Source of the DNA: Roseomonas sp.
GTDB taxonomy: Bacteria > Pseudomonadota > Alphaproteobacteria > Acetobacterales > Acetobacteraceae
Direction of reading: 5' to 3'
Length of the DNA stretch: 64,000 bases
Assembly: GCA_020249435.1 (NCBI GenBank)
Contig: JADCFQ010000018.1
Location: 1 to 64,000 of the forward strand
Shown here one piece after another: positions 15,753 through 25,288 of the stretch; positions within the stretch are counted from its first letter, which is position 1, and each line of letters begins with the position of its first letter. The notes beneath the pieces were generated by a model. That model was given only the letters and a program-made list of their open reading frames with translations. It did not search any database and was not told the origin of the DNA. A program made the translations under genes and the position numbers.

Positions 15753-16111
15753 CGGCGACACCAATGAACCAAATGCTTGGACCGCGTGGCTATGGTGCCA
15801 CGCAACGCGTCAGGACGCTCCGCGAACAGGAAGCCGATGTCTTCCGCCGCGTGAATTACGGCCTTAAGGCCGCGCTGAATGGCGATGCCATAGATCGCGC
15901 CCGCGCCGTTTCGGATAATCGGCGCCTTTGGTTGGCTATTGAAGCGGCGCTGGTCAATCCGGAAAATCAGCTTCCCGAAGTCACCCGCATCGGCATCATG
16001 CGCCTAGGCCGCGGCGTGCAGCGGGAAATGGAAAATCAGGAACCTGATATCGAGTTCCTGATTGGGATCAATGACCAGATGATCGCGGGCCTGTCCGGCG
16101 ATCCGGGTTGA
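15749..16111 (+). CDS. flaF: Flagellar biosynthesis regulator FlaF
   Basis: A 120-residue FlaF. Recognisable segments are YGATQRVRTLREQEADVFRRVNYGL (about 15-39), NRRLWLAIEAALVNPENQLPEVTRIGIMRLG (about 57-87) and a terminal INDQMIAGLSG. FlaF is required for flagellin synthesis in Caulobacter and related alphaproteobacteria and acts as the counterpart of FlbT. It overlaps flbT by 4 nt and is presumably co-translated with it. An in-frame ATG at 15764 gives an alternative start five residues later. Confidence 0.92.
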   Translation: MTATPMNQMLGPRGYGATQRVRTLREQEADVFRRVNYGLKAALNGDAIDRARAVSDNRRLWLAIEAALVNPENQLPEVTRIGIMRLGRGVQREMENQEPDIEFLIGINDQMIAGLSGDPG

Positions 16112-16122
16112 CCCCAGCCGCT

Positions 16123-16701
16123 TCAGATCATCCGCATCAGCGTTCCATCGCGCCTGATCGCGTGGTGGAACAACGCGCCGCCCACATGCAGCGCGATCAG
16201 CACCACCAAAAGCCAGCCGCCGATGGTGTGAAACAGCGACAGGATTTTCGCGAGGCTTTCCCAGGCTTCCATGAATTTCGGGAATTCAATAAAGCCCAAA
16301 TAAGCGGTGGCACCCTGCATCGGAAAGCCCCAGGCATTGGTGGCCATGAAGCCCAGCAAGGGCTGGATGATCAGCAGCGCATAAAGCGAATGATGCACGG
16401 CGGCTGAGGCAGTGCGGAACATTTTCGGCATATCATTGGGCAGGCTGGGCGGCGGGCTGAGCCGGCGCCAGATCAGTCGGGCAATGGCGACAAAGAGGAT
16501 GGTCAGCCCCGCGCTTTCATGCAGCGCGTAAAACCCCATCTTGCTCCCATCCTTCACATGCTGGATGACGAAGCCAAGCGGCAGCGCCACCAGCATCAGG
16601 CCCAGCGTCACCCAATGAAACAGCTTCGCAATCGCGCCATATTGCCCCGCCGGATGCGCCGCATCCGCCCCCTTGGGGGGCAAAGCTGCCATGCCATCCA
16701 T
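16123..16701 (-). CDS. Cytochrome b561 family membrane protein
   Basis: A 192-residue protein with four predicted membrane helices (about 24-45, 62-79, 104-124, 155-178) in the bacterial cytochrome b561 pattern. Candidate haem ligands are visible in KLFHWVTL, FYALHESAGL, AAVHHSLYALL and the pair IALHVGGALFHHAIRRD. Such proteins pass electrons from quinol or small carriers in the inner membrane. A shorter start at 16701 (MDGMAALPP) is chosen because it has an AAGGGAGAG ribosome-binding site eight nt upstream. The extended frame to 16731 has none. Confidence 0.88.
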   Translation of the reverse strand: MDGMAALPPKGADAAHPAGQYGAIAKLFHWVTLGLMLVALPLGFVIQHVKDGSKMGFYALHESAGLTILFVAIARLIWRRLSPPPSLPNDMPKMFRTASAAVHHSLYALLIIQPLLGFMATNAWGFPMQGATAYLGFIEFPKFMEAWESLAKILSLFHTIGGWLLVVLIALHVGGALFHHAIRRDGTLMRMI

Positions 16702-16769
16702 CACGCTCTCCCTTTGTCTTGCGGACAGCATGACACAAACGCCCGGCCGCGCGCGAGTGTTGTCGCACG

Positions 16770-17699
16770 ATGATTACCGCCCATGCGGATTGGAGCCTGG
16801 ATCCCCGCAAGCGTTGGGTCAGCATCGCCCGCCGCCAGGGGAGGCATTGGCAAGCCAGCGCCCCGCGCCTGGTCGGAGACCCTGCCACGCTGGCGGCGGA
16901 TTTGCTGGCGGAAGGCAGCCCCGCCGCTTTGGGCCTGGACCTGCCGCTTGGCGTGCCGCGCGGCTTCGCTGAAAACCGCCCCGAAAAGGATTTTCCGGCC
17001 TTTCTGGCGGGGCTTGCGGGAAAGGCTGATTTTTTCGCGGTATCCCCGACCCTCGAAACCGTCTCCCCCGCCCGGCCCTTCTACCCCGCGCGCGGCATCA
17101 AGGGCATGACGCGCCTGGCCCATGCGACCGCACTTGGCCTGGCCGATGCCGCTGGCCTGTCCCGCCTATGTGACCGCGCCACCGCAGAACGCCCCGCCGG
17201 TGCGCCGGTATTTTGGACACTTGGCGCCAATCAATCCGGCAAGGCCGCCATCAGCGCCTGGCGCGATTGGCTTGCCCCCGCGCTCGCCGCCGGCGCGCCC
17301 TTCCGCCTTTGGCCCTTCGCCGGGGCGCTGCATGATCTGCTCCGCCCCGGTCAGCTTGCCATCGCTGAGGTCTATCCGGCGGAAGCCTTGCGCCATCTTG
17401 GGCTGAAACTCACGGGGTCAAAACGCGCCGAAGCGCCGCGCCGGGCACTTGCCCCCGTGCTGTGTGATGCCATGGCTGCGCTTCACGTCACCCCGGATGC
17501 CGCCTTGGCCGAGATGATCCAAGCCGGCTTCGGCACCGATGCCGCCGGGGAGGATCGCTTCGATTCCCTGATCGGTCTGCTCGGCCTGATTGGCGTTGCG
17601 GATGGCACGCGCCCGGATTTCATCCCCGAAGACCCGATGATCCGCGCCTGGGAAGGCTGGGTCTTGGGCCAAACCGCCCTACCCCTGAACCAAGCCTAA
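16770..17699 (+). CDS. DUF429-like protein (predicted RNase H-like fold)
   Basis: A 309-residue protein. It shows the DUF429 pattern: ALGLDLPLGVPRGFA (about 53-67), AEVYPAEALRHLGLKL (about 198-213), and a late GEDRFDSLIGLLGLIGVADG (about 260-279) with acidic residues in the positions used by RNase H-like nucleases. The family is computationally predicted as nuclease-like without biochemical proof. It stands alone, divergent from the cytochrome b561 gene with only 68 bp between starts, and convergent with the Lrp gene, whose end lies within it by 4 bp. Confidence in the fold is moderate. Confidence 0.6.
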   Translation: MITAHADWSLDPRKRWVSIARRQGRHWQASAPRLVGDPATLAADLLAEGSPAALGLDLPLGVPRGFAENRPEKDFPAFLAGLAGKADFFAVSPTLETVSPARPFYPARGIKGMTRLAHATALGLADAAGLSRLCDRATAERPAGAPVFWTLGANQSGKAAISAWRDWLAPALAAGAPFRLWPFAGALHDLLRPGQLAIAEVYPAEALRHLGLKLTGSKRAEAPRRALAPVLCDAMAALHVTPDAALAEMIQAGFGTDAAGEDRFDSLIGLLGLIGVADGTRPDFIPEDPMIRAWEGWVLGQTALPLNQA

Positions 17700-18184
17700 C
17701 CCAAAGGCACGCCCGCGGCATCCTTCGCGGTGCGGATCGTCTGCAAGGTCTGCACGCGCAGCACATTCGGCGCCCCGGTAAGCCGCGTGGTGAGTTCATT
17801 CTCATGTGCCGTATTGCGCGCCACGAGTCGCAGCAGGAAATCCCCGCCGCCGCGGATCATGTGGCATTCGCGCACCTCCGGCCAGGAAGTCGCGAGCGCT
17901 TCAAACGCATCCAGCACACTTTGCTTTTGCGATTCCAGGCCAACAAGGGCGAAGAACACCACTTCCCAGCCGAGCGCGGTGGGGTCGAGATCTGCGTGAT
18001 AGCCGCGAATCACACCTTCCTCTTCCAGCCGGCGCACGCGCCGGAGGCAAGGCGGTGCGGAGAGATTGACGCGGCGCGCCAATTCCACATTCGTGATCCG
18101 GCCATCGGCCTGAAGCTCCGCCAGGATCTGACGGTCGAGCGCATCCAGGGCCGGATCGGGGGCGGGGGTCTTGGGATTGGGCAC
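17696..18184 (-). CDS. Lrp/AsnC family transcriptional regulator
   Basis: A 162-residue regulator. The N-terminal winged helix-turn-helix is typical ([47 protein letters not shown]), followed by the RAM effector-binding domain with [14 protein letters not shown] and [20 protein letters not shown]. It starts at GTG (18182-18184). It is divergent from trxB, a Lrp - trxB - LysR order seen in several alphaproteobacteria, and it may act on the shared intergenic region of about 127 bp. The ligand is unknown. Confidence 0.9.
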   Translation of the reverse strand: MPNPKTPAPDPALDALDRQILAELQADGRITNVELARRVNLSAPPCLRRVRRLEEEGVIRGYHADLDPTALGWEVVFFALVGLESQKQSVLDAFEALATSWPEVRECHMIRGGGDFLLRLVARNTAHENELTTRLTGAPNVLRVQTLQTIRTAKDAAGVPLG

Positions 18185-18311
18185 GGGTCTTCATTGCTCA
18201 AAACCGGGCTGCCGCGCAATATCATTTCAAGATGTGGCATCGGTCAGGCAGTGGCTTGCCCGGAAGGGGCGGCTGGCCGATATCAGGCAAGAGAATTCAG
18301 GGGTGCGGATC

Positions 18312-19283
18312 GTGGCCGAGACATTTCAAAGCAACCTACTCATTCTGGGCGCCGGGCCGGCGGGCTATACGGCGGCGATCTATGCCGCGCGCGCCGGGCT
18401 TTCGCCCCTGCTGGTGGCAGGCATGCAGCCCGGTGGCCAGCTGACGATCACCACGGATGTGGAGAATTACCCAGGCTTTGCGGAAGCCGTGCAAGGCCCC
18501 TGGCTGATGGACCAAATGGCCGCGCAGGCCACGCATTGCGGCACCAAGGTGGTGCAGGATGTCATTACCTCCATTGATCTCTCGCGCCGGCCTTTCCGCG
18601 CGGTGGGTGATTCTGGTGATGTCTATGTCGCGGATGCGCTGGTGATCGCAACCGGCGCGCAGGCGCGCTGGCTTGGCATTCCGGGGGAGAAGGAATTGGG
18701 CGGTTTCGGTGTTTCCGCCTGCGCCACCTGCGATGGTTTCTTTTATCGCGGCAAGGATGTGGCAGTGATTGGCGGCGGCAATTCCGCGACCGAGGAAGCG
18801 CTGTATCTTTCCAACCTCGCGCGCCATGTCACGCTGATCCATCGGCGTGATTCCCTCCGTTCCGAGAAAATCCTGCAGCAGCGGCTTTTCGCCAAGCCGA
18901 ATGTTTCGATCATGTGGAATACGCTGACGGAAGAAGTGCTGGCCGATACATCGGGCCGCATGCCAGTCGTGCGCGGCTTGGCGCTGCGTGATCGCCTTAC
19001 CGGTGAGGCGCGCGAATTGAAGGTGGATGGGGTTTTTGTCGCCATCGGCCATTCACCAGCGACAGCCCTTTTCCAAGGCCAGATCGCCATGGATGCGGAA
19101 GGCTATATCGAAACCACGCCCGGCAGCACGCGCACCTCCATCCCCGGCGTTTTCGCGGCGGGTGACGTGCAGGACAAGATTTATCGGCAAGCGGTGACTG
19201 CCGCCGGTACCGGCTGCATGGCAGCACTTGAGGCGGAAAAATATCTTGCTGCGCTTGAAGCGGGCCACGCGGCGGCAGCCTGA
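18312..19283 (+). CDS. trxB: Thioredoxin reductase
   Basis: A 323-residue FAD/NADPH flavoprotein. The N-terminal FAD motif [21 protein letters not shown], the redox CxxC in [12 protein letters not shown], and the NADPH motif [13 protein letters not shown] are complete, and the C-terminal [20 protein letters not shown] binds FAD. It reduces thioredoxin in the cytosol. The start is uncertain: no ATG fits. I chose the GTG at 18312, with CAGGGG nine nt upstream and a product beginning at ETFQ; a GTG at 18303 is possible. Its stop and the LysR ATG share one base. Confidence 0.92.
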   Translation: MAETFQSNLLILGAGPAGYTAAIYAARAGLSPLLVAGMQPGGQLTITTDVENYPGFAEAVQGPWLMDQMAAQATHCGTKVVQDVITSIDLSRRPFRAVGDSGDVYVADALVIATGAQARWLGIPGEKELGGFGVSACATCDGFFYRGKDVAVIGGGNSATEEALYLSNLARHVTLIHRRDSLRSEKILQQRLFAKPNVSIMWNTLTEEVLADTSGRMPVVRGLALRDRLTGEARELKVDGVFVAIGHSPATALFQGQIAMDAEGYIETTPGSTRTSIPGVFAAGDVQDKIYRQAVTAAGTGCMAALEAEKYLAALEAGHAAAA

Positions 19284-20173
19284 TGCCCACCGATTGGGAC
19301 AAGCTGCGTATCTTTCACGCGGTCGCAGAGGCAGGGTCCTTCACCCATGCGGGTGAGACACTGAACCTCAGCCAATCCGCCGTATCGCGGCAAATCCAGG
19401 CGCTGGAAGAAGCGCTGAATGTGCCGCTATTTCATCGCCATGCGCGCGGCCTGATCCTGACCGAACAGGGCGAAACCCTGAACCGCACGGTGCGCGAGGT
19501 TTTCGCGAAACTCGCGATGACTGAAACCATGTTGACCGAAAGCCGAGAGCGCCCGGCGGGGCGGCTGAAAGTGACTTCCACCATCGGCTTTGGCAGTACC
19601 TGGCTGGCGCCGCGCTTGAAGAAACTGCTCGATATTCATCCGGAAATCAGCGTGACATTGCTGCTTGATGATTCCGATCTGGATATTGCCATGCGCGAAG
19701 CGGATGTTGCGATCCGGATGCATGCGCCGCGGCAACCGGAATTGATCCAGCGCCATATCGCCAGCTTCGGTTGGCGGATTTGCGGCGCGGCTTCCTATCT
19801 GAAGACCATCGGCATCCCGCAACGGCCGGAGGATTTGGACGCGCATCGGCTGATCATCTATGGCGATTATCAGCCGCCGATTGACAATATCAATTGGCTG
19901 GCTGAGGTCGGCCGCCGCCCCGGCACCGCCAGGCGCGCGGCGGTGGAACTCAATTCCATGCCCGGCATGGTGCAGGCGGTGCGCAGTGGTTTGGGGCTGG
20001 CGGCGCTACCGGATTACATCGGGGCGGAGCTGGATGAATTCGTCCAGGTGCTGCCGGGGGTGAAGGGGCCGAAGATTGAGGCCTATTTCGTCTATCCCGA
20101 AGAAATGAGGCATTCCAAGCGTGTAGCGGTGTTCCGGGACTTCCTGGTGGCGGAGCTGACCGGCGCGGTGTGA
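19283..20173 (+). CDS. LysR family transcriptional regulator
   Basis: A 296-residue LysR-type regulator. The DNA-binding domain (residues 5-65) has WDKLRIFHAVAEAGSFTHAGETLNLSQSAVSRQIQALEEAL, with a linker and a periplasmic-binding-like effector domain after it (RLKVTSTIGFGSTWLAPRLKKLL; RSGLGLAALPDYI). It is read in the same direction as trxB with a one-base overlap, so it is co-expressed with the reductase. Such Lrp/trxB/LysR neighbourhoods suggest redox or amino-acid responses, but no target is visible in the sequence. Confidence 0.9.
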   Translation: MPTDWDKLRIFHAVAEAGSFTHAGETLNLSQSAVSRQIQALEEALNVPLFHRHARGLILTEQGETLNRTVREVFAKLAMTETMLTESRERPAGRLKVTSTIGFGSTWLAPRLKKLLDIHPEISVTLLLDDSDLDIAMREADVAIRMHAPRQPELIQRHIASFGWRICGAASYLKTIGIPQRPEDLDAHRLIIYGDYQPPIDNINWLAEVGRRPGTARRAAVELNSMPGMVQAVRSGLGLAALPDYIGAELDEFVQVLPGVKGPKIEAYFVYPEEMRHSKRVAVFRDFLVAELTGAV

Positions 20174-20339
20174 CTGAATGTTACGGGAAAGGGGTTAGCC
20201 ATGCGTTTTCTGCATGGCCGTGTAGTCGAGAACGGGAACCACAACCCAGGCGAGAGCGGCTATAAAATGGGCATCCGAGATTTTCGGAAGGGGTCAGTTG
20301 ATCCCTCGTCTCCCAGACGTGAAGCCTCCCTGTTGACTT

Positions 20340-20376
20340 GGCCCGGAAACCTTATGGTTTTCGGGCCATTCTTTTT
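20340..20376 (+). terminator. Intrinsic terminator in the LysR-TctC gap
   Basis: GGCCCGGAAACC (20340-20351) pairs with GGTTTTCGGGCC (20356-20367) over 12 bp including one G-U pair, with a TTAT loop, and is followed by ATTCTTTTT. The rest of the 294-bp gap (20174-20467) holds no convincing gene. Confidence 0.85.
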
Positions 20377-20467
20377 GGTGACGTCGCTTTCCCCTTGACG
20401 CGCCCGCCCTTCCCGCCCTGCCATGGGAGAAAATCAGCCCCACAAGGGCAAAAAGGGGAGAGGAAGC

Positions 20468-21439
20468 ATGTCAGGAACAACGCGCCGCACTGCCTTGGGC
20501 TTGGGGGCCGCGCTGCTCGCCACGCCGGCCTTGGGGCAGTCGCTTTGGCCAACCGGGCCCATTCGTTTCATCGTCACCTTCCCAGCGGGCGGTTCCACCG
20601 ATCTGCTCTCTCGCATCTGGTGCAACCGCATGGCGGAAATCACCGGGCAGCCTTTTGTGGTGGAAAACCGCTCGGGCTCCGGCGGCAATGTCGGGACGGA
20701 AGCGATTGCGCGCGCGGCACCCGATGGCAATACGATTGGGCTCGCCTCGGTCGCGTCGCTTTCCATCGCGCCCACCTTGTATCGGCGCCTGCCCTTCGAT
20801 GTGACGCGTGACTTTTCGTATATCTGCGGCCTTTGGCAATTGCCGAATCTGCTGATTACGCGGCTTGATTTTCCGGCCAATACCGTTCCGGAACTGATAC
20901 GTGAGGCGCGCGCGAACCCTGGGCGCTTTACCTTCGCAAGCTCTGGCGCGGGCACGACGCTTCATCTTTCTGGTGAATTATTCAAGCAAATGGCGGGCGT
21001 GGATATTCTGCATATCCCCTATCGTGGCGGTGCGCCGGCGCAGATTGATCTGCTGGCCGGGCGCGTTGACATGATGTTCGGCAATATTCCCGAAGCGGTG
21101 CGCGCCTTTCGCGAAGGCAAGGTCAAGGCGCTTGGCGTAACGGGCCCGCAGCGTAGCCCGCAAGCGCCACAAATTCCGGCCATTGGCGAATTCCTACCGG
21201 GCTATGCGGTGACTTCCTGGGGCGGGGTTTGCGGCCCGGCCGGCATTTCGCCCGCCATTGTTGCGCGCATCGCCGAACTTGGCCGGCAGGCGGTGGAAAG
21301 CCCCGATGTGCGCCGCCGTTATGAGGAAGCAGCCGCCGAAGTCTGGTGGGTATCACCCCAGGATTTGGCACAATTCCGTCGCGCCAATGAGGAAAGCTTC
21401 GCCCCCCTGATCCGCGCTGCGGGCGCGGTGGTGGAATAG
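20468..21439 (+). CDS. TctC/Bug-type periplasmic solute receptor (2)
   Basis: A 323-residue Bug receptor with a signal peptide (TRRTALGLGAALLATPALGQ). Family motifs are PIRFIVTFPAGGSTDLLSR, PFVVENRSGSGGNVGTEAIARAAPDGNTIG, and a late GVCGPAGISP segment. The ATG at 20468 has GAGAGGAAG close upstream. The next gene is a close paralogue in the same direction, almost certainly a tandem duplication. No TctA or TctB membrane subunit is adjacent, so the receptor either shares a distant transporter or acts otherwise, as is common in lineages with many Bug proteins. Confidence 0.9.
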   Translation: MSGTTRRTALGLGAALLATPALGQSLWPTGPIRFIVTFPAGGSTDLLSRIWCNRMAEITGQPFVVENRSGSGGNVGTEAIARAAPDGNTIGLASVASLSIAPTLYRRLPFDVTRDFSYICGLWQLPNLLITRLDFPANTVPELIREARANPGRFTFASSGAGTTLHLSGELFKQMAGVDILHIPYRGGAPAQIDLLAGRVDMMFGNIPEAVRAFREGKVKALGVTGPQRSPQAPQIPAIGEFLPGYAVTSWGGVCGPAGISPAIVARIAELGRQAVESPDVRRRYEEAAAEVWWVSPQDLAQFRRANEESFAPLIRAAGAVVE

Positions 21440-21507
21440 CCTTTGACGCGCCCTGCACAAGCCAAGACCAATGCGATATGCTTCACGTGAATAACGGGAG
21501 GATAACC

Positions 21508-22488
21508 ATGAAAAACACCATCACACGCCGCACCACCTTGGGCCTTGGCGCCGGATTGCTCGCAGCACCTGCCATTGTCAGCGCGCAGGGCAATTGGCCA
21601 ACGGGCCCCATTCGCTTCATCGGGCTTTTCCCGCCGGGTGGCGGCACGGATATCCTGTCCCGCATCTGGTGCATCAAAATGAGCGAAATGACCGGCCAGC
21701 AATTCGTGGTTGAAAACCGTTCCGGTTCCGGCGGCAATGTCGGCACGGAGGCGATTGCGCGCTCCACCCCGGATGGCAATACCATTGGGCTTGCTTCTGT
21801 CGCGCCACTCGCGATTTCGCCGACGCTTTATACGCGGCTCAATTACAACCCCGCGCGTGACATCGCGCTGATCTCTGGCCTGTGGCAATTGCCGAATATG
21901 CTGGTGGTGAATAATGACGTGCCGGCGCGCAGCGTGCCTGAATTGATCGCGCTGCTGAAGGCCAATCCCGGCAAATTTGCTTTCGCATCATCCGGGTCCG
22001 GCACCACGGTTCATCTTTCCGGTGAGATGTTCAAGCATTTGGCCGGCGTGGATATGCTGCATGTGCCCTATCGCGGTGCGGCGCCGGCGCATATTGATCT
22101 GGCCGGCGGGCGCGTTCACATGATTTTCGACAATATCCCGCAAGCCTTGGCGCTGGCGCGTGATGGCAAGGTGCGTGCGCTGGCCGTGACAGGTGCGCAG
22201 CGCAGCCCGCAAGCGCCCGAGATTCCTACCATGGCGGAATTCCTGCCGGGGTTTGAAATCAATTCCTGGGGCGGGGTTTGCGCGCCCGCCGGGATTTCCC
22301 CGGCGCTGATCCGGCGCATCAATGAACTCACCAAGCAATCGCTGGAAACCGATGATATCAAGCGGCGCTTTTTCGAAAACGGCGCGACCACCTGGTACAC
22401 CACGCCCGAGGAATTCGTGAAATTCCGCGCCGAGAATGAAGCCGCCTTCGCGCCGCTGATCCGCGCTTCCGGCGCAAAGGTGGATTAA
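21508..22488 (+). CDS. TctC/Bug-type periplasmic solute receptor (3)
   Basis: A 326-residue paralogue of the preceding receptor, with signal peptide TRRTTLGLGAGLLAAPAIVSAQ and the shared PTGPIRFI, ILSRIWC, VVENRSGSGGNVGTEAIAR and PDGNTIGLASV segments. The main differences lie in the middle and the ligand region, so the ligands may differ. GGGAGG precedes the ATG. Its 3' end overlaps the convergent rhodanese gene by 4 bp. Confidence 0.9.
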   Translation: MKNTITRRTTLGLGAGLLAAPAIVSAQGNWPTGPIRFIGLFPPGGGTDILSRIWCIKMSEMTGQQFVVENRSGSGGNVGTEAIARSTPDGNTIGLASVAPLAISPTLYTRLNYNPARDIALISGLWQLPNMLVVNNDVPARSVPELIALLKANPGKFAFASSGSGTTVHLSGEMFKHLAGVDMLHVPYRGAAPAHIDLAGGRVHMIFDNIPQALALARDGKVRALAVTGAQRSPQAPEIPTMAEFLPGFEINSWGGVCAPAGISPALIRRINELTKQSLETDDIKRRFFENGATTWYTTPEEFVKFRAENEAAFAPLIRASGAKVD

Positions 22489-23012
22489 GCCGCGCGCCGA
22501 TTCCACGGCATCAGCGCCAGGAAATTCGCCATGGGGCAAAGCCCCATGATGCCGGCGAAAACCAGGCCCGCGCCAACAAAAGCGGAAAGCGCGTGAAAGC
22601 GCGGATCCACCAGCGCGCCCAAAACGGCGCCCAGCAGCACCAGGCTGCCTGCGGTGATCTGCACCTGGCGCATGATGGGTAAAGGTGCGCGCTTGTCTTC
22701 CGCGATCTTCACACCCGCGGCACCCAGCGCGCCAATCCCGCCTTCCACCAGCAGCACACGGCAGCCCGGCACGGCGGCGGCAAGCGCGCCCGCATTCTGC
22801 GCTGTGCGGCTGCCCGATTGGCAATGGAAAATCACCGTGGACCCCGGCGCGATGCCAAGCGCAGCACTCCCCAACCGAGACACCGGCGCATGGGCAGACC
22901 CCGGCACATGGCTCCGCGCACGTTCGTCGGCTTCGCGAATATCCACCAGCACGGCCTCGCCCGAGGTGATCAGGCCAGCGGCTTCGCGGGCGGGAATGGA
23001 TTGGGCAGTCAT
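22485..23012 (-). CDS. Rhodanese domain fused to DUF2892-like membrane segment
   Basis: A 175-residue protein. The N-terminal rhodanese (about 1-100) keeps the active-site loop HCQSGSRT with the catalytic Cys, preceded by LVDIREADER. The C-terminal part (about 115-165) has two hydrophobic segments with the PRFHALSAFVGAGLVFAGIMGLCPM pattern known as DUF2892. Such fusions occur in sulfur-metabolism loci and move sulfane sulfur at the membrane. An AT-rich stretch of about 65 bp lies upstream. I saw no adjacent sulfide-responsive ArsR gene, which often accompanies this fusion. Confidence 0.85.
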   Translation of the reverse strand: MTAQSIPAREAAGLITSGEAVLVDIREADERARSHVPGSAHAPVSRLGSAALGIAPGSTVIFHCQSGSRTAQNAGALAAAVPGCRVLLVEGGIGALGAAGVKIAEDKRAPLPIMRQVQITAGSLVLLGAVLGALVDPRFHALSAFVGAGLVFAGIMGLCPMANFLALMPWNRRAA

Positions 23013-23077
23013 GGCGGGCTCCTCATGCAGCAGAGGAGTAGATAAATTAGATTCGTCTTATATTCAAGCAAAAAGCG

Positions 23078-23746
23078 TCAGAAATCCAGATCGGCGTAAT
23101 GTTCAGGCGGGATCAGGCCGCTGATCCGGTCCTGCAATAACGGCCGGAAGGATGGCCGGGATTTTACTCGCGCATACCAATCCTTGGCGGCGTCATTCAG
23201 CGCCCAATCCACATCGCCCAGATAATCCAGCGCCGAAAGATGCGCCGCCGCCGCCAAATCCGCGAGCGACAGCGCATTGCCCCCAAGCCAGGGCCGGGTT
23301 TCCGCAAGCCAGCCGAGGTAATCGAGATGCGGGCGCAAATTGGCATAGCCCGCACGAATGGCCCCAGCATCGGGATTGCCGCGCCCAAGAAGCTGCTTCA
23401 TCTGCTTTTCAAACAGCAGATTCCGCCCGACTTCCGCGTGGAATTTCCCATCAAACCAGGCCACCAGGCGCCGGATTTCCGCCCTTTCGCCGAGTGAACG
23501 CCCAAGCAGCGGCATATCCGGATAGGCTTCATCCAGATATTCGCAAATGGCGTAGGAATCGATGATGCAAAAGCCGTTTTCTTCCTGCAGCACCGGCACG
23601 GTGCAGGCGGGGTTGATGGCGAGAAACTCCGCACGCCTTTCCCAGACCCTTTCGACCCGAAGATCAAAGGGAATGCGCTTTTCCGCCAAGGCAAGGCGCA
23701 CCTTGCGCGAATAGGGAGAGAGGGGGAGGTGATAGAGAATTCGCAC
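23078..23746 (-). CDS. Glutathione S-transferase family protein
   Basis: A 222-residue GST. The thioredoxin-like N-terminal domain starts RILYHLPLSPYSRKVRLALAEKRIPFDL, with a Ser as the likely catalytic residue in SPYSRK, the PACTVPVLQEENGFCIIDSYAICEYL cis-Pro and Ser segment for glutathione binding, and an all-helical C-terminal domain (SLADLAAAAHLSALDYL). I chose the GTG at 23746 because the longer frame to 23944 would overlap the divergent aminotransferase gene. It may detoxify electrophiles from nearby catabolism. The class is not resolved. Confidence 0.85.
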   Translation of the reverse strand: MRILYHLPLSPYSRKVRLALAEKRIPFDLRVERVWERRAEFLAINPACTVPVLQEENGFCIIDSYAICEYLDEAYPDMPLLGRSLGERAEIRRLVAWFDGKFHAEVGRNLLFEKQMKQLLGRGNPDAGAIRAGYANLRPHLDYLGWLAETRPWLGGNALSLADLAAAAHLSALDYLGDVDWALNDAAKDWYARVKSRPSFRPLLQDRISGLIPPEHYADLDF

Positions 23747-23906
23747 TGCGTGCTTATGCCACCCGCGGCCGAGCGGCGCAAAGTGAGGGCCATAATTGAG
23801 GGGTGCATGACGGCAGAAAACATGATGAAGTGAGGCTTCAAGGCGGATGGGCGTCATGGTCCCCAGGGGGTCCGTCCCCGCCTCAGAAAAACAAAGAGGA
23901 ACGCTG

Positions 23907-25238
23907 ATGACACCGCCACTTGATGCATCCGCCGCGCCGCGCAATTCCGATCTGGAAGCGGCGCTTGCCGAAGCGCGCGAGAATTATTCCCGCGCCCGCC
24001 CGAATAGCGCCACCGCGCATGAGAAAGCCCGCACTGTCATGCCGGGCGGCAATACGCGCACCACGCTATTCTACACGCCCTTCCCGACCGCGATGAAAAG
24101 CGGCCAGGGCTGCTATCTGGAAGATATTGACGGCAACAAATACCTCGACCTTTGCGGCGAATATACTGCGGGGCTTTTCGGTCATTCCGATCCGCGCATT
24201 CAGGCCATGCTGCATAAGGTGATTGAAAACGGCATCAGCCTTGCATCAGTTGGCGAGAATGAGGCGAAGCTCGCCGCCATTCTGTGCGCACGCTTCCCCG
24301 CGCTGGAATTGGTGCGCTTCACCAATAGCGGGACGGAGGCGAACCTCATGGCCGTTGCAGCCGCCCGCGCGCATACCGGCCGCAGCAAGATCATCGCCTT
24401 CCGTGGCGGCTATCATGGCGGCGTCATGAGCTTTGTCACCGGCGGCAGCGTGGTGAATGCGCCGTTTTCAGTGACTCTTGCCGAATATAATGACCTGCCC
24501 GGCACGCTGGCGCTGATCCGCGAACATGCTGATGATCTTGCTGCCGTGCTGCTGGAACCCATGATGGGCAGCGGCGGCTGCATCCCCGCCACGCGTGAAT
24601 TTCTGGCCGGGCTGCGGGACGCAACCCGTGAAGTTGGCGCAATGCTGATTTTCGATGAGGTGATGACCAGCCGTCACACCGCGGGCGGTTTGCAGAAGCT
24701 GCATGGCATCACGCCTGATCTTGTCTCGCTCGGGAAATATATCGCGGGCGGCATGTCCTTCGGTGCCTTTGGTGGGCGCGCGGATGTCATGTCGGTGTTT
24801 GATTCCCACAAGCCCAATGCGCTGACGCATTCCGGCACCTTCAACAATAATGTGCTGTCCATGTCTGCCGGCACATTGGCGATGGGCGAGATTTTTGATG
24901 ACAGCGCGGCGGAAGCGCTGCGCAAGCGCGGCGATGGGTTGCGCGATGCGCTGAATGGCATTTGCGTCAAGCACAAGGTCGCCATGCAATTCACCGGCAT
25001 TGGCAGCATGGTGCAGCCGCATTTCCGCCTGGGGCCGATCCTGCGCCCCTATACCGCCAGCGCGCAGGAAGATGGCCTGCGGGAGCTGTTCTTCCTCGAT
25101 ATGATGAAGGCCGGCATCTACATCGCGCGGCGCGGCATGGTGGCACTCAGCCTGCCGGTGGGTGAGCCAGAGTTGCTGCGCTATATCGCGGCGGTGGAGG
25201 AATTCTGCGCCTCTCGCAAGCCGCTCATGGCGGGGTGA
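23907..25238 (+). CDS. Class III PLP aminotransferase, glutamate-1-semialdehyde aminomutase-like
   Basis: A 443-residue fold-type I PLP enzyme resembling HemL and beta-amino-acid aminotransferases. Motifs include MPGGNTRTTLFYTPFP, LDLCGEYTAGLFGHSDPRI, RFTNSGTEANLMAVAAAR, GGYHGG, IFDEVMTSR and the PLP lysine in SLGKYIAGGMSFGAFGG. HemL itself usually has a GGGxPxGAxGG sequence at that site and no long N-terminal extension, so an aminotransferase on a catabolic substrate is more likely than haem synthesis. The ATG at 23907 has AGAGGA upstream. Two TctC receptors and a GST flank it. Confidence 0.8.
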   Translation: MTPPLDASAAPRNSDLEAALAEARENYSRARPNSATAHEKARTVMPGGNTRTTLFYTPFPTAMKSGQGCYLEDIDGNKYLDLCGEYTAGLFGHSDPRIQAMLHKVIENGISLASVGENEAKLAAILCARFPALELVRFTNSGTEANLMAVAAARAHTGRSKIIAFRGGYHGGVMSFVTGGSVVNAPFSVTLAEYNDLPGTLALIREHADDLAAVLLEPMMGSGGCIPATREFLAGLRDATREVGAMLIFDEVMTSRHTAGGLQKLHGITPDLVSLGKYIAGGMSFGAFGGRADVMSVFDSHKPNALTHSGTFNNNVLSMSAGTLAMGEIFDDSAAEALRKRGDGLRDALNGICVKHKVAMQFTGIGSMVQPHFRLGPILRPYTASAQEDGLRELFFLDMMKAGIYIARRGMVALSLPVGEPELLRYIAAVEEFCASRKPLMAG

Positions 25239-25288
25239 AACGGGTCAGGGCGGGGCTGGTTTCCGGCCCCGCCGCCCCTTGGGCCGCG

